A model generated the notes under the pieces. The model was not told the origin of the DNA. It worked only from the letters and a program-made list of their open reading frames with translations, and made no database searches. Of a DNA stretch of 64,000 nt, positions 23,424-37,100 are shown one piece after another. Position numbers and translations under genes: made by a program. This DNA comes from Erigeron canadensis (taxonomy: Eukaryota > Streptophyta > Magnoliopsida > Asterales > Asteraceae), in the NCBI RefSeq assembly GCF_010389155.1, contig NC_057768.1, forward strand, positions 23,755,966-23,819,965. Reading direction: 5' to 3'. The first letter of the stretch is position 1; the number at the start of each line of letters is the position of its first letter.

Positions 23424-25499
23424 TAAGAAACCCACCAATCATAATAAAACTAAATCTTACAACTTAGCCCATAAAAACAACTCACTAACATATACGAGTA
23501 TTTTGTTAATAACAAAAACTATTTCCGTTGTTTTTTGGCATATGAAGGAGAGTATTTCCTCGTTATTTCTTTAACTGAGAGCAAACAACTATATAATAAA
23601 ATTCAAATTAATGGTTGAGCCAATTAATTACAAGCTAGATTTATGACTAGTAACGTATATTAATTATTAGGGGATGAGAATATAATACTGTTAGGTAGTT
23701 AAGCTTAGGTATAAAATATTCACATATTGTTTTTTTAATCTATAAAAATCAGGGGCTATGTGTTTTAATTAAAATTCAACAAATATTAAAAAATTAGTAT
23801 GTGAGGGGTTCCACACCTAAGCTTAGGTGCCGGATAGTCTTATATTCACTTTTCTCTAAATATTATCTATATGTTTATATTGAGAAAGTTCTTTTTATTA
23901 AACTTTATTATCTCTTGATAATTTCTATCGTTTTTATCGATATAATATTTATCTTTGTTTATAAAAATGTTATATATAATTTAATTCTTTGTGTCTAGTA
24001 TAGCAGTTTTTCTTTCTTGGCTTGTTTTAGGCCGGAAAAAGTGGTCACCGAATTAGTGATTTGGTCCAATTTGTCACATCACATTTAGCCATTAAAATCC
24101 TTCAACTCAATACTCTCCAATTTCTCCCAAACTTTACCAATTTGGTTGCGACCGATTCAAACTTCACCGGTTACCTCTCTCTCTCTCTCTCCTCGGTGAA
24201 TTGCTTCACCGAATGGGTTGTGGCGGTGTTACCGACTCTGTAAAATCAACGGCGGTCCTTCACCGAGCCCCACTCCCTCCACGCGTAAGCCTATAAATCT
24301 TGTCATGTCTTTCTCCCCACAACCTATCGACAAAAATACTGAATTTTTTTTATTTTCTTTAAAAAATCTATAATTCAAGTTTCAAAGACCTTTTTAAAAA
24401 TAAGTGATATAGGCATCACATTTTTGTATACGTATATTACGATTCAAGTTTCAAATGCATAATGATGTTTTAGATGATAAATATATCAAATCGATAGTAT
24501 ATCATTTTTTAATTTTTAAATAATGAAACCATTAGACAAAAAAAGTAGTATAACCTACTAGTCAAAGTATTATAAAGTTGAGTTTGACAAGATAAACGAT
24601 AAACCACGCTGGAAAATTATTCATATCTTTTTTTTTTTAAATAAAAAAAGTACGTGTATGATTGGGTGTGAAACATGATTTCAACTTTTATAATTTTCTA
24701 TATGACATGACAATAAACAGTAATTATTCATTGTATTATTATTATTATTACTATTTATAAAAGTTCTTTTATTATTATTAATTAAAATAATAACATTGCT
24801 AATTTTATGAATTCATCCAAAATTCATTTCTAATTCTGTGAATTAAAAATGAAACTGACACGTCAGCAGGATAACATGTCAAATGTTACTTCTTTTTACT
24901 AATAAACAAAAAATGCTTTCTAAAAAATAAATCTTTCGAAGGATATTACTAATTTCATAAAATTGAGTAAAGTTTATTTCCATTTTATGCATTTATTCCT
25001 TTTTAAATAATGAAACTATCAGACAAAAGAAAGTAGTATAACCTACTAGTCAAAGTACTCGTATTACATAACTGAGTGTGACAAGATAAACCACGCTGGA
25101 AAGTTCTTCATATCTTTTTTTTTTTAATAAAAAAAGTACATGTATCATGTATGGTTGGATGTGAAACATTTAAGTTGATTTCACACCAAATACTTTTATA
25201 ATTTTCCATATGACGTGACATCTTACCGTGTCCCACACTTTCTTTTTATGACATGCCATTATTGGGTTCCTTTCATTCTTCCCCCCAATCTCTTCTATAC
25301 AGTTGTTTCTATTCTATTTTTCCGTACAGATAATTATTTGGCTCACTTCTATATCTATATTTCTAAAAAAAAAATTAAAAAAAATCACTTCTCACTACTT
25401 TGGATGCTGTTGTAGCTTTTCTCTCTGTGTCCGTACATATTCTGATCATTTAAGTTTGCAGCTATTTTTACTGATTTTTGTATCTGGGTTTTCTTGAAA
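23424..25499. other. Intergenic and CAMTA upstream region
   Basis: No gene seen. It holds a (CT)n run at about 24177-24193, an ACGCGT site at 24281-24286, a direct duplication (24514-24675 and 25000-25168), and the probable 5' UTR of CAMTA in the last 100-200 bp, which is pyrimidine-rich. No TATA box could be fixed. Confidence 0.45.
24514..25168 (+). repeat. Direct duplication upstream of CAMTA
   Basis: Two copies of about 165 bp, 24514-24675 and 25000-25168, 486 bp apart. Shared blocks: TTTTTAAATAATGAAAC, AGTAGTATAACCTACTAGTC, GACAAGATAAACCACGCTGG (first copy with an extra GATAAAC), a poly-T run and GTGTGAAAC/ATGTGAAAC. The second copy ends about 330 bp before the start codon. Confidence 0.65.
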
Positions 25500-28400
25500 A
25501 TGGAAGCTGCTGCACAATCACCACTTGTTGGTTCCGAAATTCATGGCTTTTATACTATGCAAGGTTTGATCTTTTTCATGATATATATATATATTGTTTT
25601 GTAATCTGGGTAATTTTTTTACTATCCAAGTCGATGACTTTTTACCTTGGAATCTTGGATAGTCTTATTTTGTGAAATATTTTAGTCTGGGTATATGAAA
25701 GTTTTATGTTAAATTAATTTATTTCTGGAAGTAGGAAGTTTTTAATTAAAAAAGTAGCCAACTTTCACTTTACCTTTATGATTAAATAGTGATTTTTTTG
25801 AGTCCTCTGACTAAAAAAAATGTATACCATTTTGGGTGATCTTTATTATTGGGTTCTGAAAGTGGGAATTCGTTTATTACTCTATTTAGAAAGTTTGATG
25901 ATTTAGTTAATTTGACTAGAAAAAAGTAGTAGTAACATGGTTGCCAAGTTGAATTATGTGTACTTTGTAAGTAAGTTCACTTGAATATTTTAATGTACAA
26001 ATAGGTATGAATCTGAAAAAAATAATCAGATATACAATCTCAGTTTAGCTTAATCTTAGGTGAGCTAATAACAGTACAGGGGAATGTTATATAAATAGTA
26101 AGGTATTTTCAATTATGTTTCGATATGGTAGGAGTACATTTTTCCCGTTCGATATGGTCATCGAAGATTCAATTGACGCGCTATCGTGGTCACTTTTGTT
26201 GCAATATATCAAATCAAACATATCTTTGAGCCAATATGGAATAAAAATGTATCTGTAATATATTGGAATAAAAATGAAAGTATGTTGACATTTTCAGTAT
26301 GCAATAAGCCAATAACTATAAACTTGATACATGAACTTTTTTGTTGTTGTTGTGTGTGTGTGTTTTAAGAAGCTATGATATCAGATTAAAGTTAGGAAAC
26401 AATAGTTTGTATAGTTTGTTGTAGCAGTTGTTTTCTTTTTTTAAAAAGCAATAGTTTGTTGTGAAAGTAAAACAACTATATTAAGCTATTGAATTACATG
26501 ATGAGTAGCATACATATATTTTGCTTTGTATGCTTAAGGTTGTTCAAACTATTTTAATGTTAGTTATAGCTGAAGTGAGTCAGTCAATTGCTTACATATA
26601 TCGTTATGTGTATTTCTTGTGGTCATATACAATTTTTTGTTTCTATATTAATGTTCGTATAACTGTACAGTTGATTCCTTTTAAGAACGTTTCTTTCTTC
26701 CATGAACAGATTTAGATGTGCCCACCATGTTTGAGGAAGCCAAAACAAGATGGCTCCGGCCAAATGAGATCCATGCGATGCTTTGTAACCATAAGTATTT
26801 CCCCATTCATGTGAAGCCGATGAATAAGCCAAAAAGTAATCTATACTTATCCTCTGTTTTGGATTTCTGAGGTTATGTTACTTTGTGATGATTGGCTCAA
26901 ATTTTAATGTCGTGTAGCCTCGTCTCCCTAAATTCTGGAAATAGTTGTAATAGTTATGTTTATAGTTGACTATCACATTTTCATAAGGGTGTATTCCTTA
27001 ATAACTTCAGCACTCGTAAAGGGCATATGACCGTTTATTGGTATCTAATATGTAAGCTTTCATGTAGGTGGCACCATCGTCCTATTTGACCGTAAGATGC
27101 TCAGAAATTTCCGAAGGGATGGCCATAATTGGAAAAAGAAGAATGATGGAAAAACTGTCAAAGAAGCTCATGAGCATTTGAAAGTAAGTATGTTTTGCTG
27201 CTTTATGCATGTAAAAAGCGATTTAAATTGTCAGTTTCTTTTCAATGTTACTGCTTGTTTCATTTGAAACTTACATGCTTGAGTTAGTTTCATGATTAGA
27301 TGACCTTAAGTTCACTCTAAGTAACCTCCTTTATAGAATTGCCGAAAACACATAAAAAAAATTGTAATGATATCTGGAAACATCACGCAAAATGTTAGAG
27401 ATCTGCACTATTGAAAAATTAATGCAAAAAAATTACCTGAAGATTAGACATTAAGAACATATTACGCATACAAATATGCAAAAAGTTGTCTTGTTAGATA
27501 CAAAATGTTAATTTGTTTGGCAAGACTATTGAGTTTTCAAAATATACATGTGAAAACTAAAAAGATTGTCCTTTAATAAGTTTTTAATTCAATCTCATTA
27601 AGTTAAGTAATCAGCACATGTTTAATCTTTGTGAACTCTTATTTCTAAACCATGGAATATCAAAATCAAGTTTGCTATTAGTCACTGTTTTAAAAGATTA
27701 AGGTTTGTAAAATTTTGGTTTTTTGAATGTGAAGTTTGGCCAAACACCATTTGCTAACTGATTTCAATGAAATTTCAACAACGACAGCATTTAAAAGGTG
27801 CAGTTTTTTGTTTAGTGAGTTCTGTTACAATATAATTTGTCTACTCTGTAACACAGGTTGGTAACGACGAAAGGATTCATGTGTATTATGCACATGGTGA
27901 TGGTGACTCAACCCTTGTTCGCAGATGTTACTGGCTTCTTGATAAGTATGCACCATTTGAAGATTTCATGGGTTATTATGAGCCCTTCTTTTTAAAATTT
28001 ATGATTTTACCACTTTAAAAATTCTCCGTTTCCTTATTCATTTTTTATTTTATTAGATATTGCTTAATTTCTTCATACCTTGTTACAGGAAACTGGAACA
28101 TATTGTTCTTGTTCATTATCGTGACACTCAGGAGGTTGGTCAATCATAAGAACTTCCTGTTTTAGACTTTTAGTAGATTACTTAAGCATATATCCAGTTC
28201 TTCTCATTATTACATGTCATTTTTTACTTACTGTCGTTTTTTACACATTATGCAGTTACAAGGCTCCCCGACTATTGAATCAAACTCTAGCTCAGACCTC
28301 CCCAATCCATATAATTTGTCAGAAGAAAATGATGGGGTTGATCAGAGTTATTATGCTGGTGTGTAAGTTTATTGAAAGGATACCAATAATTTTAAAATCA

Positions 28401-31400
28401 TCAATTGTGTCTCAAGTATGATGATGGAAGTCATTATCGTTTTATTAATAATATGTATCATGGTGTTCAAAAAAGAAATCTTTTTTTGGTCAATATCATC
28501 TATATTTTTGAGTAACATGATTTAGGAGTGTATATGCAGTGTACATGTATTTTGGACGTCATTTGTCCTACCAGTTTCCTTTTGAGCATTTTTTTCACCA
28601 GTTGTCACCATTAAAGATATGTTTGATATGCATATCACAATATGACCCGTTTATTAGTAAAAATGCATAGAATTTGCCACCTTCACGTAGAGGAATTTTT
28701 GAAAGATTGTCCATTGATTTGGTTGTGCAGAGCCTCATGGGACTATAATAAATTATCAGATGAGACTTCATGAACTTAACACGCTTGAATGGGATGAGCT
28801 TGTGGTACCAGCTGACACCAACAAGTTAGTCATACCTGAAGGAGGTAGCGAACTTATTTTTAAAGAAGTAATATTTTAAATAGCTGAATTTGATTAATAT
28901 ATATGCGTCTTTGAGTGACAACTCATAAATTGCAGGAAACATATCATACTTTGATCAAGATGACCAATGTGAACTAAAAGGACTTGTAGATACTGTAAGT
29001 ACTAGATACTGTATTACTCTCGGTTTGATTTTTGAAAAGATATATGTTTGTCGTCTCGTGCTTCTTGCCATTTTGTTATCTGTATATATTTAACACCCTC
29101 CATATTTTTATTGCAGATGTTACATGGAAATGGTACTAGCTTACAGAATAACTCTACCTTTGTGCATGAATTATCAACGGATCGTCAATCTGCAAATTTA
29201 CAGTTGGACCCCGGGCTCCTAAATGGTAGCATTAGTGTTTTAGACAATGTGGGAAATGATGGTTTGAAGAATCAAGATAGTTTTGGAAGATGGATGAACT
29301 ATGCCTTGACCGATTCTTCTGTGATAGTTGATCCAGCTCTGACCCCAGAGCCAACTGGTTATGATCATCAGTCACATTCCTTGGAGCAAATATTCACTAT
29401 AACTGAAGTGTCGCCTTCATGGGCTTCATCAAGTGAAGATACAAAGGTGCTGTCCTTTTAACTATTAGATTCTTGAGACCTACTACTTTTCCGTTATGAC
29501 CCTTGCTATAATGAGTATTGTCTTTGATTTGTACTTCGCTTTTGTTCCTAGTAGAAATTGCCACTGGCATTTTCAATCAATTTACTTACGGATGGGATGG
29601 TTTGGGTTATGGTTAATTCCCAATACAATTAAGTGTGTAAAACGAAAAATTAAAGCTAAAAGGGAAATGGGCCAAATGGGTTGAAAGTCATTATGTTTTA
29701 TAACACATGTAACTCTTAAATAACTTTATTTAAGAAGTTAGATTATTGTGATAATGTTAGTTGTTGTAAACATATTTAATGGGTTAATTACTACAAGTTT
29801 TGCACATATATGTATAGGTGTTCTTGGCCAACATAATCTGTCTTCATCTGCAGTTCTGCACCCCTTTTTAACTGATTACCTGACCCACGTAGCCCACCTA
29901 TTTCGCCACCTCTTGTATAAATCTTGTCTTGAGATTTGTATTCTAATTAATTAGTTATAGAGTCAACATTCGACTTTCCAATGAGGCCGACTTATTGTAT
30001 CAAACTAATTTATAGGTACATCAAGCAGATACTCTTCGATGTTAAGAATGTAGATAATTAAGAACAAGTTGAAAATGATAGACTTTGTTGTTTTGACATG
30101 TTGACCTGTAATCACTTTGCTGCAGATCTTAGTTGTTGGAGTATTTCATCAAGAGAAGCTACGCTTGGCTAACTCCAACTTGTTTTGTGTCTGTGGAGAT
30201 GTTTCTGTTCCTATTGAAGTCATCCAACCTGGTGTACTCCGGTGTCTTGTTTCTCCTCACAGCCCAGGAATAGTCAACCTTTTCATTAGTTTTGATGGCC
30301 AGAAACCTATAAGTCAGCTTATTGCATTCGAATACCGTGCTCCATCTGTGCAAACTGTAACAGTTTCTTCTGAAGAAAAGTCTGACTGGGAAGATTTCCA
30401 AGTTACAATGAGATTGGGGCATTTGCTATTTTCTACATCTAGGAGCCTTAATATCTTATCCAATAAAGTACCGCCAAAGACCCTAAAAGAAGCCAAAATA
30501 TTTTCCCACAAAACCCGATCCATTGTTGATAGGTGGGATTTTCTGATAAGTTCAATCACAGGGAAAAAAATATCTTTCCCACAGGCCAAAAATAGCTTAT
30601 TGGAGCTAACATTAGAGAACAGACTACTTGAATGGCTGTTGGAAAGAATACTAGAGGGAGGTAAGATCCCGGAACATGATGATGAAGGTCAAGGAGTAAT
30701 TCATTTGTGTGCCATATTAGATTACACTTGGGCTATATTTCCATACTCATGGTCAGGCTTATCAATCGATTTTCGGGACAAATTTGGATGGACGGCTCTT
30801 CATTGGGCAGCTCATTTAGGGAGGTTAGTTTCTTAAATTAAATCAGACACCACCAAGAGAAGCAATTATGAATACAAAAACCATGTTTTAATGATAGCCA
30901 CTGTTCTAAACATAGTAAAGCTAAAGGCTGTCTCCTTTTGGATTTAAAACACTCACTTGGTCTACCCCATTTTAGCTAACTAAATCTCCACTTTCAGGCA
31001 AAAGTTCGTCGCGTCTCTTCTATCTGCAGGGGCAAATCCAACTTTGGTGACTCACCCCACTTCAGAAAACCCTGGTGGCTGCACTCCTGCTGATCTGGCA
31101 TCGAAGAGTGGTTACGAGGGGTTGGCTGCTTTTCTTGCAGAAAAAGCATTGTTAGCGCACTTTCAAGCAATGACGATAGCTGGAAATGTTAGTGGCTCAT
31201 TGCAGTGCACTATCCCGACTGATGATGATTCTATCTCAAATGTTCCTGGGACTAATATCAGTGAAGAAGACCAATATTTAAAGGATACCCTGTCAGCTTA
31301 TAGGCGAGCTGCTGATGCTGCTGCCCGTATACAGGCTGCATTTAGGGAGCAGTCATTTAAATTGAAGTCAAAAGCTGCGGAGTTTGACAATACAGAAGAG

Positions 31401-32819
31401 GAAGCACGATGTATAATAGCGGCTATGAGGATTCAGCATGCTTTTCGCAAGCATGAGACAAAGAAACAAATGAAAGCTGCTGTACATATACAACATAGGT
31501 TTCGTACTTGGAAAATAAGAAAAGATTTTCTGAATAAGCGACGTCAAGCAATAAAAATTCAAGTAAGATTCACCCAACCATTTTAGTTTGAAATTTGAAA
31601 ATTTAATGGATGACATCATCATTTACCATTGGGTTGGTAACTTGGTATGCATTATGTTATATCTCTAACGGGTAAAATGGGTAAGGAAAACCTTAAAATG
31701 CAATCGGTCAAATGGGCCAAATCATTCGAACTGGTTAAATATCTCCAATTTGTATAAATATAACCTTCTAAGCTGTAAAAATATTCTTATCTTCATGATA
31801 CAGGCATATTTCCGTGGTTTTCAAGTACGGAGGCAGTATAAGAAGATAGTATGGTCGGTAGGAGTGTTGGAGAAAGCAATTATTCGTTGGCGCCTTAAAC
31901 GAAAAGGTTTTCGAGGTCTCCAAGTCGCCCCAAATAATGATGATGGGGAAGATGAGAAGGAAGGAAGCATTGCTGATGAAAGCTTCTTCCAGGCCAGTAG
32001 GAAGCAAGCCGAAGAGCGTGTGGAGAGATCAATTGTTCGGGTCCAAGCCATGTTTAGATCAAAAAGAGCTCAAGAAGAATATAGAAAGATGAAGCTCGCA
32101 CTTAGCCAAGCATCGGTATGTATCATTAATCTAGACTGTAACAGCTTTTACACTAATTATTTTGTAAATCATAATCCACAAACTTAAGTATTTATGAAGA
32201 CTTAAAAATAGTATACAACTTTTTTGGAAGGAAATTATTTGCACAATAGCCATATATCCAACCCAAACCGGTGCATTCCAACCACCCAACACGTGTTAAC
32301 TCGCTCAAATTATTACCTCTAGTGTTCCTAGTCATGTAATTTTAGAGTGATCAACCATTTCTTGATTTATCAGTCACTTTTCATTTTTTCCACCAAAAAG
32401 CCAAAATATTACAGACTCCAAGAATGAGTGGTTGTGGAACTAATTATACTGATATAAAGGCAAAAAGAAAAAAAAAAAAAAAAGAAATTGTTATTGTCCA
32501 AAGTTGTTCACTGTTACAATTTATATTGTTCCTTTAGCATTTTCTTGGTTTGTTTGTAAACAAAAGGCAAGGACCATGGTCTTGAAAAAGAGCAATCGCT
32601 TGTTTTTTGTTAAAACTGTTCATTCTTGCCAAGTTTGGTGGTGTCTAGTTTGCATTATCATGCTTTGTTGTAACAATCATATCTGGAGAAGTCCTCAAGT
32701 TTGACAAAGCTGTAGCGTTTATTTTCAGATCAGAGAGCAAAATTAATATAAAATTTCATGGTGTTTTGCAGCTGGAGTATGGAGAGCTTGATAATCCTGC
32801 TACAAACATGGAACGATAG
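25500..32819 (+). CDS. CAMTA5: Calmodulin-binding transcription activator (CAMTA5/6 type)
   Basis: A nuclear transcription factor linking calcium/calmodulin signals to genes with CGCG-type sites. Exons: 25500-25563, 26710-26835, 27068-27183, 27857-27945, 28089-28134, 28256-28358, 28731-28844, 28936-28994, 29117-29446, 30126-30823, 30998-31562, 31804-32115 and 32772-32819; all GT-AG, 889 aa, close to Arabidopsis CAMTA5/6. Domains in order: CG-1 DNA-binding domain, about 20-147 (TRWLRPNEIHAMLCNHKYF, GHNWKKKNDGKTVKEAHEHL, VHYRDTQE); TIG/IPT-like domain, about 350-425; ankyrin repeats, about 540-660 (GWTALHWAAHLGR); then several IQ motifs and the calmodulin-binding helix, about 680-800 (IQAAF, IQHAFR, IQHRFR, IQAYFRGFQVRR). 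The N-terminus 'GSEIHGF..MQDLD' is typical of the CAMTA5/6 clade. The short last exon and its stop are inferred from frame and splice site. The gene looks intact. Confidence 0.93.
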
Positions 32820-34121
32820 AAGTCATAATGCTCTGATATGACATGATCGTGTTTCAGACAGTTGTAAATCTTGTAAATGCCTAGATTAAGGTAGGTATTT
32901 TCAGATTTCAACTATTGGTTTTATCGACTTTTTAGTGGAACCAGTAGTTACTAATCTGAAAGAGGGATTCATATTAGTGTGAATGGGAGATTGTAATTGG
33001 AAGTCTGAAAATGGCCATTAAACTAGCTGTCCTTGTAATCATATACATGGACATAAATGGCAAGATTGTAACCATATTTGGTCTCTTAGCTTCAAGCCGA
33101 GTTCAAATAAACATCTACGTTTACCTCGGGCAAGAGAGTAAGTGTCGGCTGAAGAACAATATCCAGTTCAGGGAAGGACCTGTATGTATTTATGCATGTT
33201 ATATGAAGTATTACAAGTTTTTAGCAGAATTGTATTTACACGTTCATCTTGGTTATCTCGGTATTGGGCATCCCTTTCCGTAATTTTGATATCCCTAGAA
33301 AAATAACGATCAAAAGAACTAATCTTAACCATACACTAAGTTGGATCATTGCTTGGGTGTTTTTTTCACTTTTGCTCAAAAGAGGGTCAAGAAACTATTA
33401 AATAATTCCATTCTCAATCCATGCTAAGAGCAATTTGCCATTGGCGATGCTGCGTTCGGCGTGGATTGCTCCTCCCACCCTGCCTGTTTTGACGCCAACA
33501 AATGTTCGGTGTTATGTGAATTCTATTAAATCTTTCCTAATCTTAGCCTTTATTATTTTGTGATTATTAGGCTAATTCTTATAGCTGATTTATCATTCCC
33601 CCTTTAAGAGAATATATTTACTATCCCACAGTGACCATGGGAGTCTACTTATCTTGGTAGAGTTCTTACATTTGATACACACAATGACGCAAAAGTTTAA
33701 GCACTCGGTTATATACGATGTAAACCTATTACACTATGTTAGGTATAGGAGCTGCCGATTTAAGCTAAAAACGATCATCATTATAGCTGGAATTTTATAC
33801 AATTAAACCACAACAAATCCATTTCTTCCGTATGTAAAAGAAAAGGATGCTCATTCCATGATAGTTTCATAGGGGTGTGCTGTTCTGGATTAGCAAAGAT
33901 GTTTATGGCATGTTGAATGAGCATAACCTCTGTTGGACCTATTAAAGCATTGCTACTTGAAAAAATAATGCTGCAAGATTGCAATAAAACCAAACAGAAA
34001 AAACTCGCAATATAAAGCAGATTACAATATATTATCGGAGTAATCAAAACAACCTCAAGATAAGCATTTAGTTGGACTTCTTTAATGTGAACCAGCTATT
34101 CTCGACTTACTTGAACTTTCG
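32820..34121. other. Convergent intergenic region (CAMTA/LPD 3' ends)
   Basis: About 1.3 kb between the stop codons of two convergent genes. It should contain both 3' UTRs. No coding frame is conserved, and I could not fix either poly(A) site. Confidence 0.5.
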
Positions 34122-37100
34122 TTATACTGCTATTGGTTTGCGTTCATCTACATTGACCTGAGTGGAGAACACAATTATGATTTCAGTTATCAAAATGATT
34201 CATTGATAGATGTATTATTAGACAATTAATTTCATATACCTTAGTAACTGTATATCTGTATAACATTTATATAATTGGGTTATTTTGGGTGGTCTCAAAA
34301 TGGGTTACTTTGGGTGGTCTCACATCGAAATGGGTTATTTTGGGTGGTCTCACATCGAAACAACACGTTCAAAGCAGATAGGAACTAGAATCCCAACTTT
34401 AAAATATTCCTCACTCCGTCCCAATATTTTGTCCATCTTCCTTTTTGGTTTGTCCCAAAATTATTGTCCCCACTAAATATAGATATGTATTAATAACCCA
34501 GTTTCTTACTATATCCTTGTGTTGAAATTAGATTTATGTAACTTAAAGAAAATATTAATTAATAGATCAAGGGTAAAAATGTCATTCCATTGAAAAAGTA
34601 GCATAATCAATGTAGTAATTAATAATTTTCTTAAACGGTGTATTTTTGTCTACTGGACAATTATTTTGAGACGGAAGGAGTATAACATATAGTGTCAAAA
34701 TATGTGAACTAATAAACACACTATCATGTTTAGTCTTGTAAAATGCAAGTGATTCTCAATTTGACCGATTTGGAATGGTATCCAAGATTAGATATTCACC
34801 TGGGCTGATTTAAAAAGCTCATCCAGGACTTCAGATAGGGTGGGATGTGCATGAACTGCAAACTTTATGTCCTGCAAAAATTTATGTAGCGCGGTAAAAA
34901 AATGCAAAGTTACTTCAACTTATCCATCAACTCATGTTAGAGGTTCAAATAGCAACGTATTTACTCATGAAAGGATCAAATTAGGTTATGTTTTACCCTA
35001 AGAGGTCAAATTGGTAAAATAAAAAAAAAAGATAAAAGGCAACTGTCGAAACAAATCCAAAATTGCAAAAAAGGTACTAGTAATGGATACTAACTCCTAA
35101 ATTGCTCAGTTAACAAATGCACACTTATATGTCATGATATAGTATTGTCAATTCTGTTGAATATGACAAAATAAAATAAAATGTGTCTAGTCAAATATGT
35201 CCATTACCCATTAGCCGACCAGTTCAATTCACTAGAAATTATATAAAATTGTGACTTCTCTTGTTATGAAAGAAAATCAATATCCCCACTCAACAAGCCA
35301 ACAAACACACCTGAATACGAGTTCCTAATGCCATGGCATTTGATGCTTCATGGATAAGATCAGCAGCATGCAGCCCCAAGATGTGCACCCCAAGAATCTC
35401 CCCAGTATCGGGTCTATATATCAACTGCAAAATTAGAAAGCAAAAGCAATCAGATAACATGTACCTCTCATCTAAACTAGTGTTTCTGGTATATATATAT
35501 AGTTATTTTGAGAACCTTTTTTTTTGCGAGAACTTTTGAGAACTTTTCAAATCAAGCCCAACCGATGATTGTTCTTTACATGACAATTGTTTTTTAACTG
35601 TTTTCTGAATAACTTATGTGTAATTTTGAAGTTTATAATTGTGTGGAGGCATGGATTATCATCCGTTATACAATTATGTGGAGATTTGGATTCTTGATCA
35701 CATGTGCACAAATATTGCTATGATCTTATGTATGCAAGTCGATCACATGTAATCATAGTAATATTCGTGCACATGTGATCAAGAATCCAAATCACCACAT
35801 AATTGTATAACGGATGATAATCCATGCCTCCACACAATTATAAACTTCAAAATTACACATAAGTTATTCAGAAAACAATAAAAAAACAACTTTCATGCAG
35901 AGAATAATCATCGGGTGGGCTTGATTTGAAAAGTTCTCGCAAAAAAAGGGTTCTCAAAATAACTTTTCACTATATATATATATATATTTGGAGAGTCAGA
36001 AAAAGGGGGGGGGGGGGGTATTAGAGGGCACCCTGTCTCCGGAACCATATTGGATCCTCATCATGACCTCTCCATAAGGTTTTTAATGCCGTTGAAATAC
36101 CTTCACTTAATACCCATATGATTTGGGCATCCTCGTGATTTGAGTCAAACCACGTAATATTGGAGACCAGGTCAGATTGGATTCGTCAGAGACACTTTTT
36201 CTCCACAATTTTTATTTATATATTGATACTTGGATGATGGTTGTGTTGTTTTTCATTGCATGAATCTACAAAAGTTGTACGTATTACATATAAAGTAGAA
36301 GTTGGGAAAAAGACCTTCGCAAGACCCTCTCCTTCATTTTCTGCCAATGCTTTTGTGTTGGCCTTAAAACTTGTCTTTGCAACACTTATCTTGAACTTTT
36401 CCTTTTTGGCTTTCTCCTTCGCTTGAGGCTACAAAATTCAAATTTCATAAACTCATAGATCTGATCATAAATTTTGTGTAACAATCTTAATGAGCAAATA
36501 GTTAGGCTTAGCACAAAAACACTACCAAACAAGTAATTAATAATACGTTGCCCTAGCCACATTGTTATGTGTGAGATAAGTTCATAATCTTGCAAGTGGA
36601 TGATTCAGATTTAAAATTTACCTCGGTCAACCCCACCATGCTGATTTCAGGATGGGTGAAGCAAGCTGCTGGGACACTTAAATGATTGAGAACATGATCT
36701 TTTCCACTAACTTGTTCCACAACTAATTCAAGCAATTCATATTGAAGTAAGTTGGTATATATGAAGCATAATCAACATAACAAAGGTACTATATCCAGGT
36801 AGTAAAATGGATGGTTGGGCGAGCGGGTTGATTAGTTAAAAGGAGTAATACATTATATGGGTCAAAACAGGTCAGTTCAGGTCAGGTCTACCCACAGACC
36901 CCATTTTTTCAGTTTTCTAAAAAAAAACTGTTTATGATTAATGAGCCAAACGTAATTACAAAAATAATTTTCACAATGGCTAATTAAGTGATCTAAGAAG
37001 TTTTATAGAATTGAATACATTTTGGATAATTTTTACATTGAACTTGTATTATTGATTCAACCTTTTTCTTTTGTAGTTAAATCCTTTAGCTTAATCTTTT

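Noticed and set aside
24061..24243. 60-codon open frame with a TNLVATDSNFTGYLS segment
   Set aside because: No known family, surrounded by a (CT)n run and repeat-like TCACCG blocks; no splice context.
32504..32704. 66-codon open frame
   Set aside because: It lies in the last intron of CAMTA and has no similarity to a known protein.
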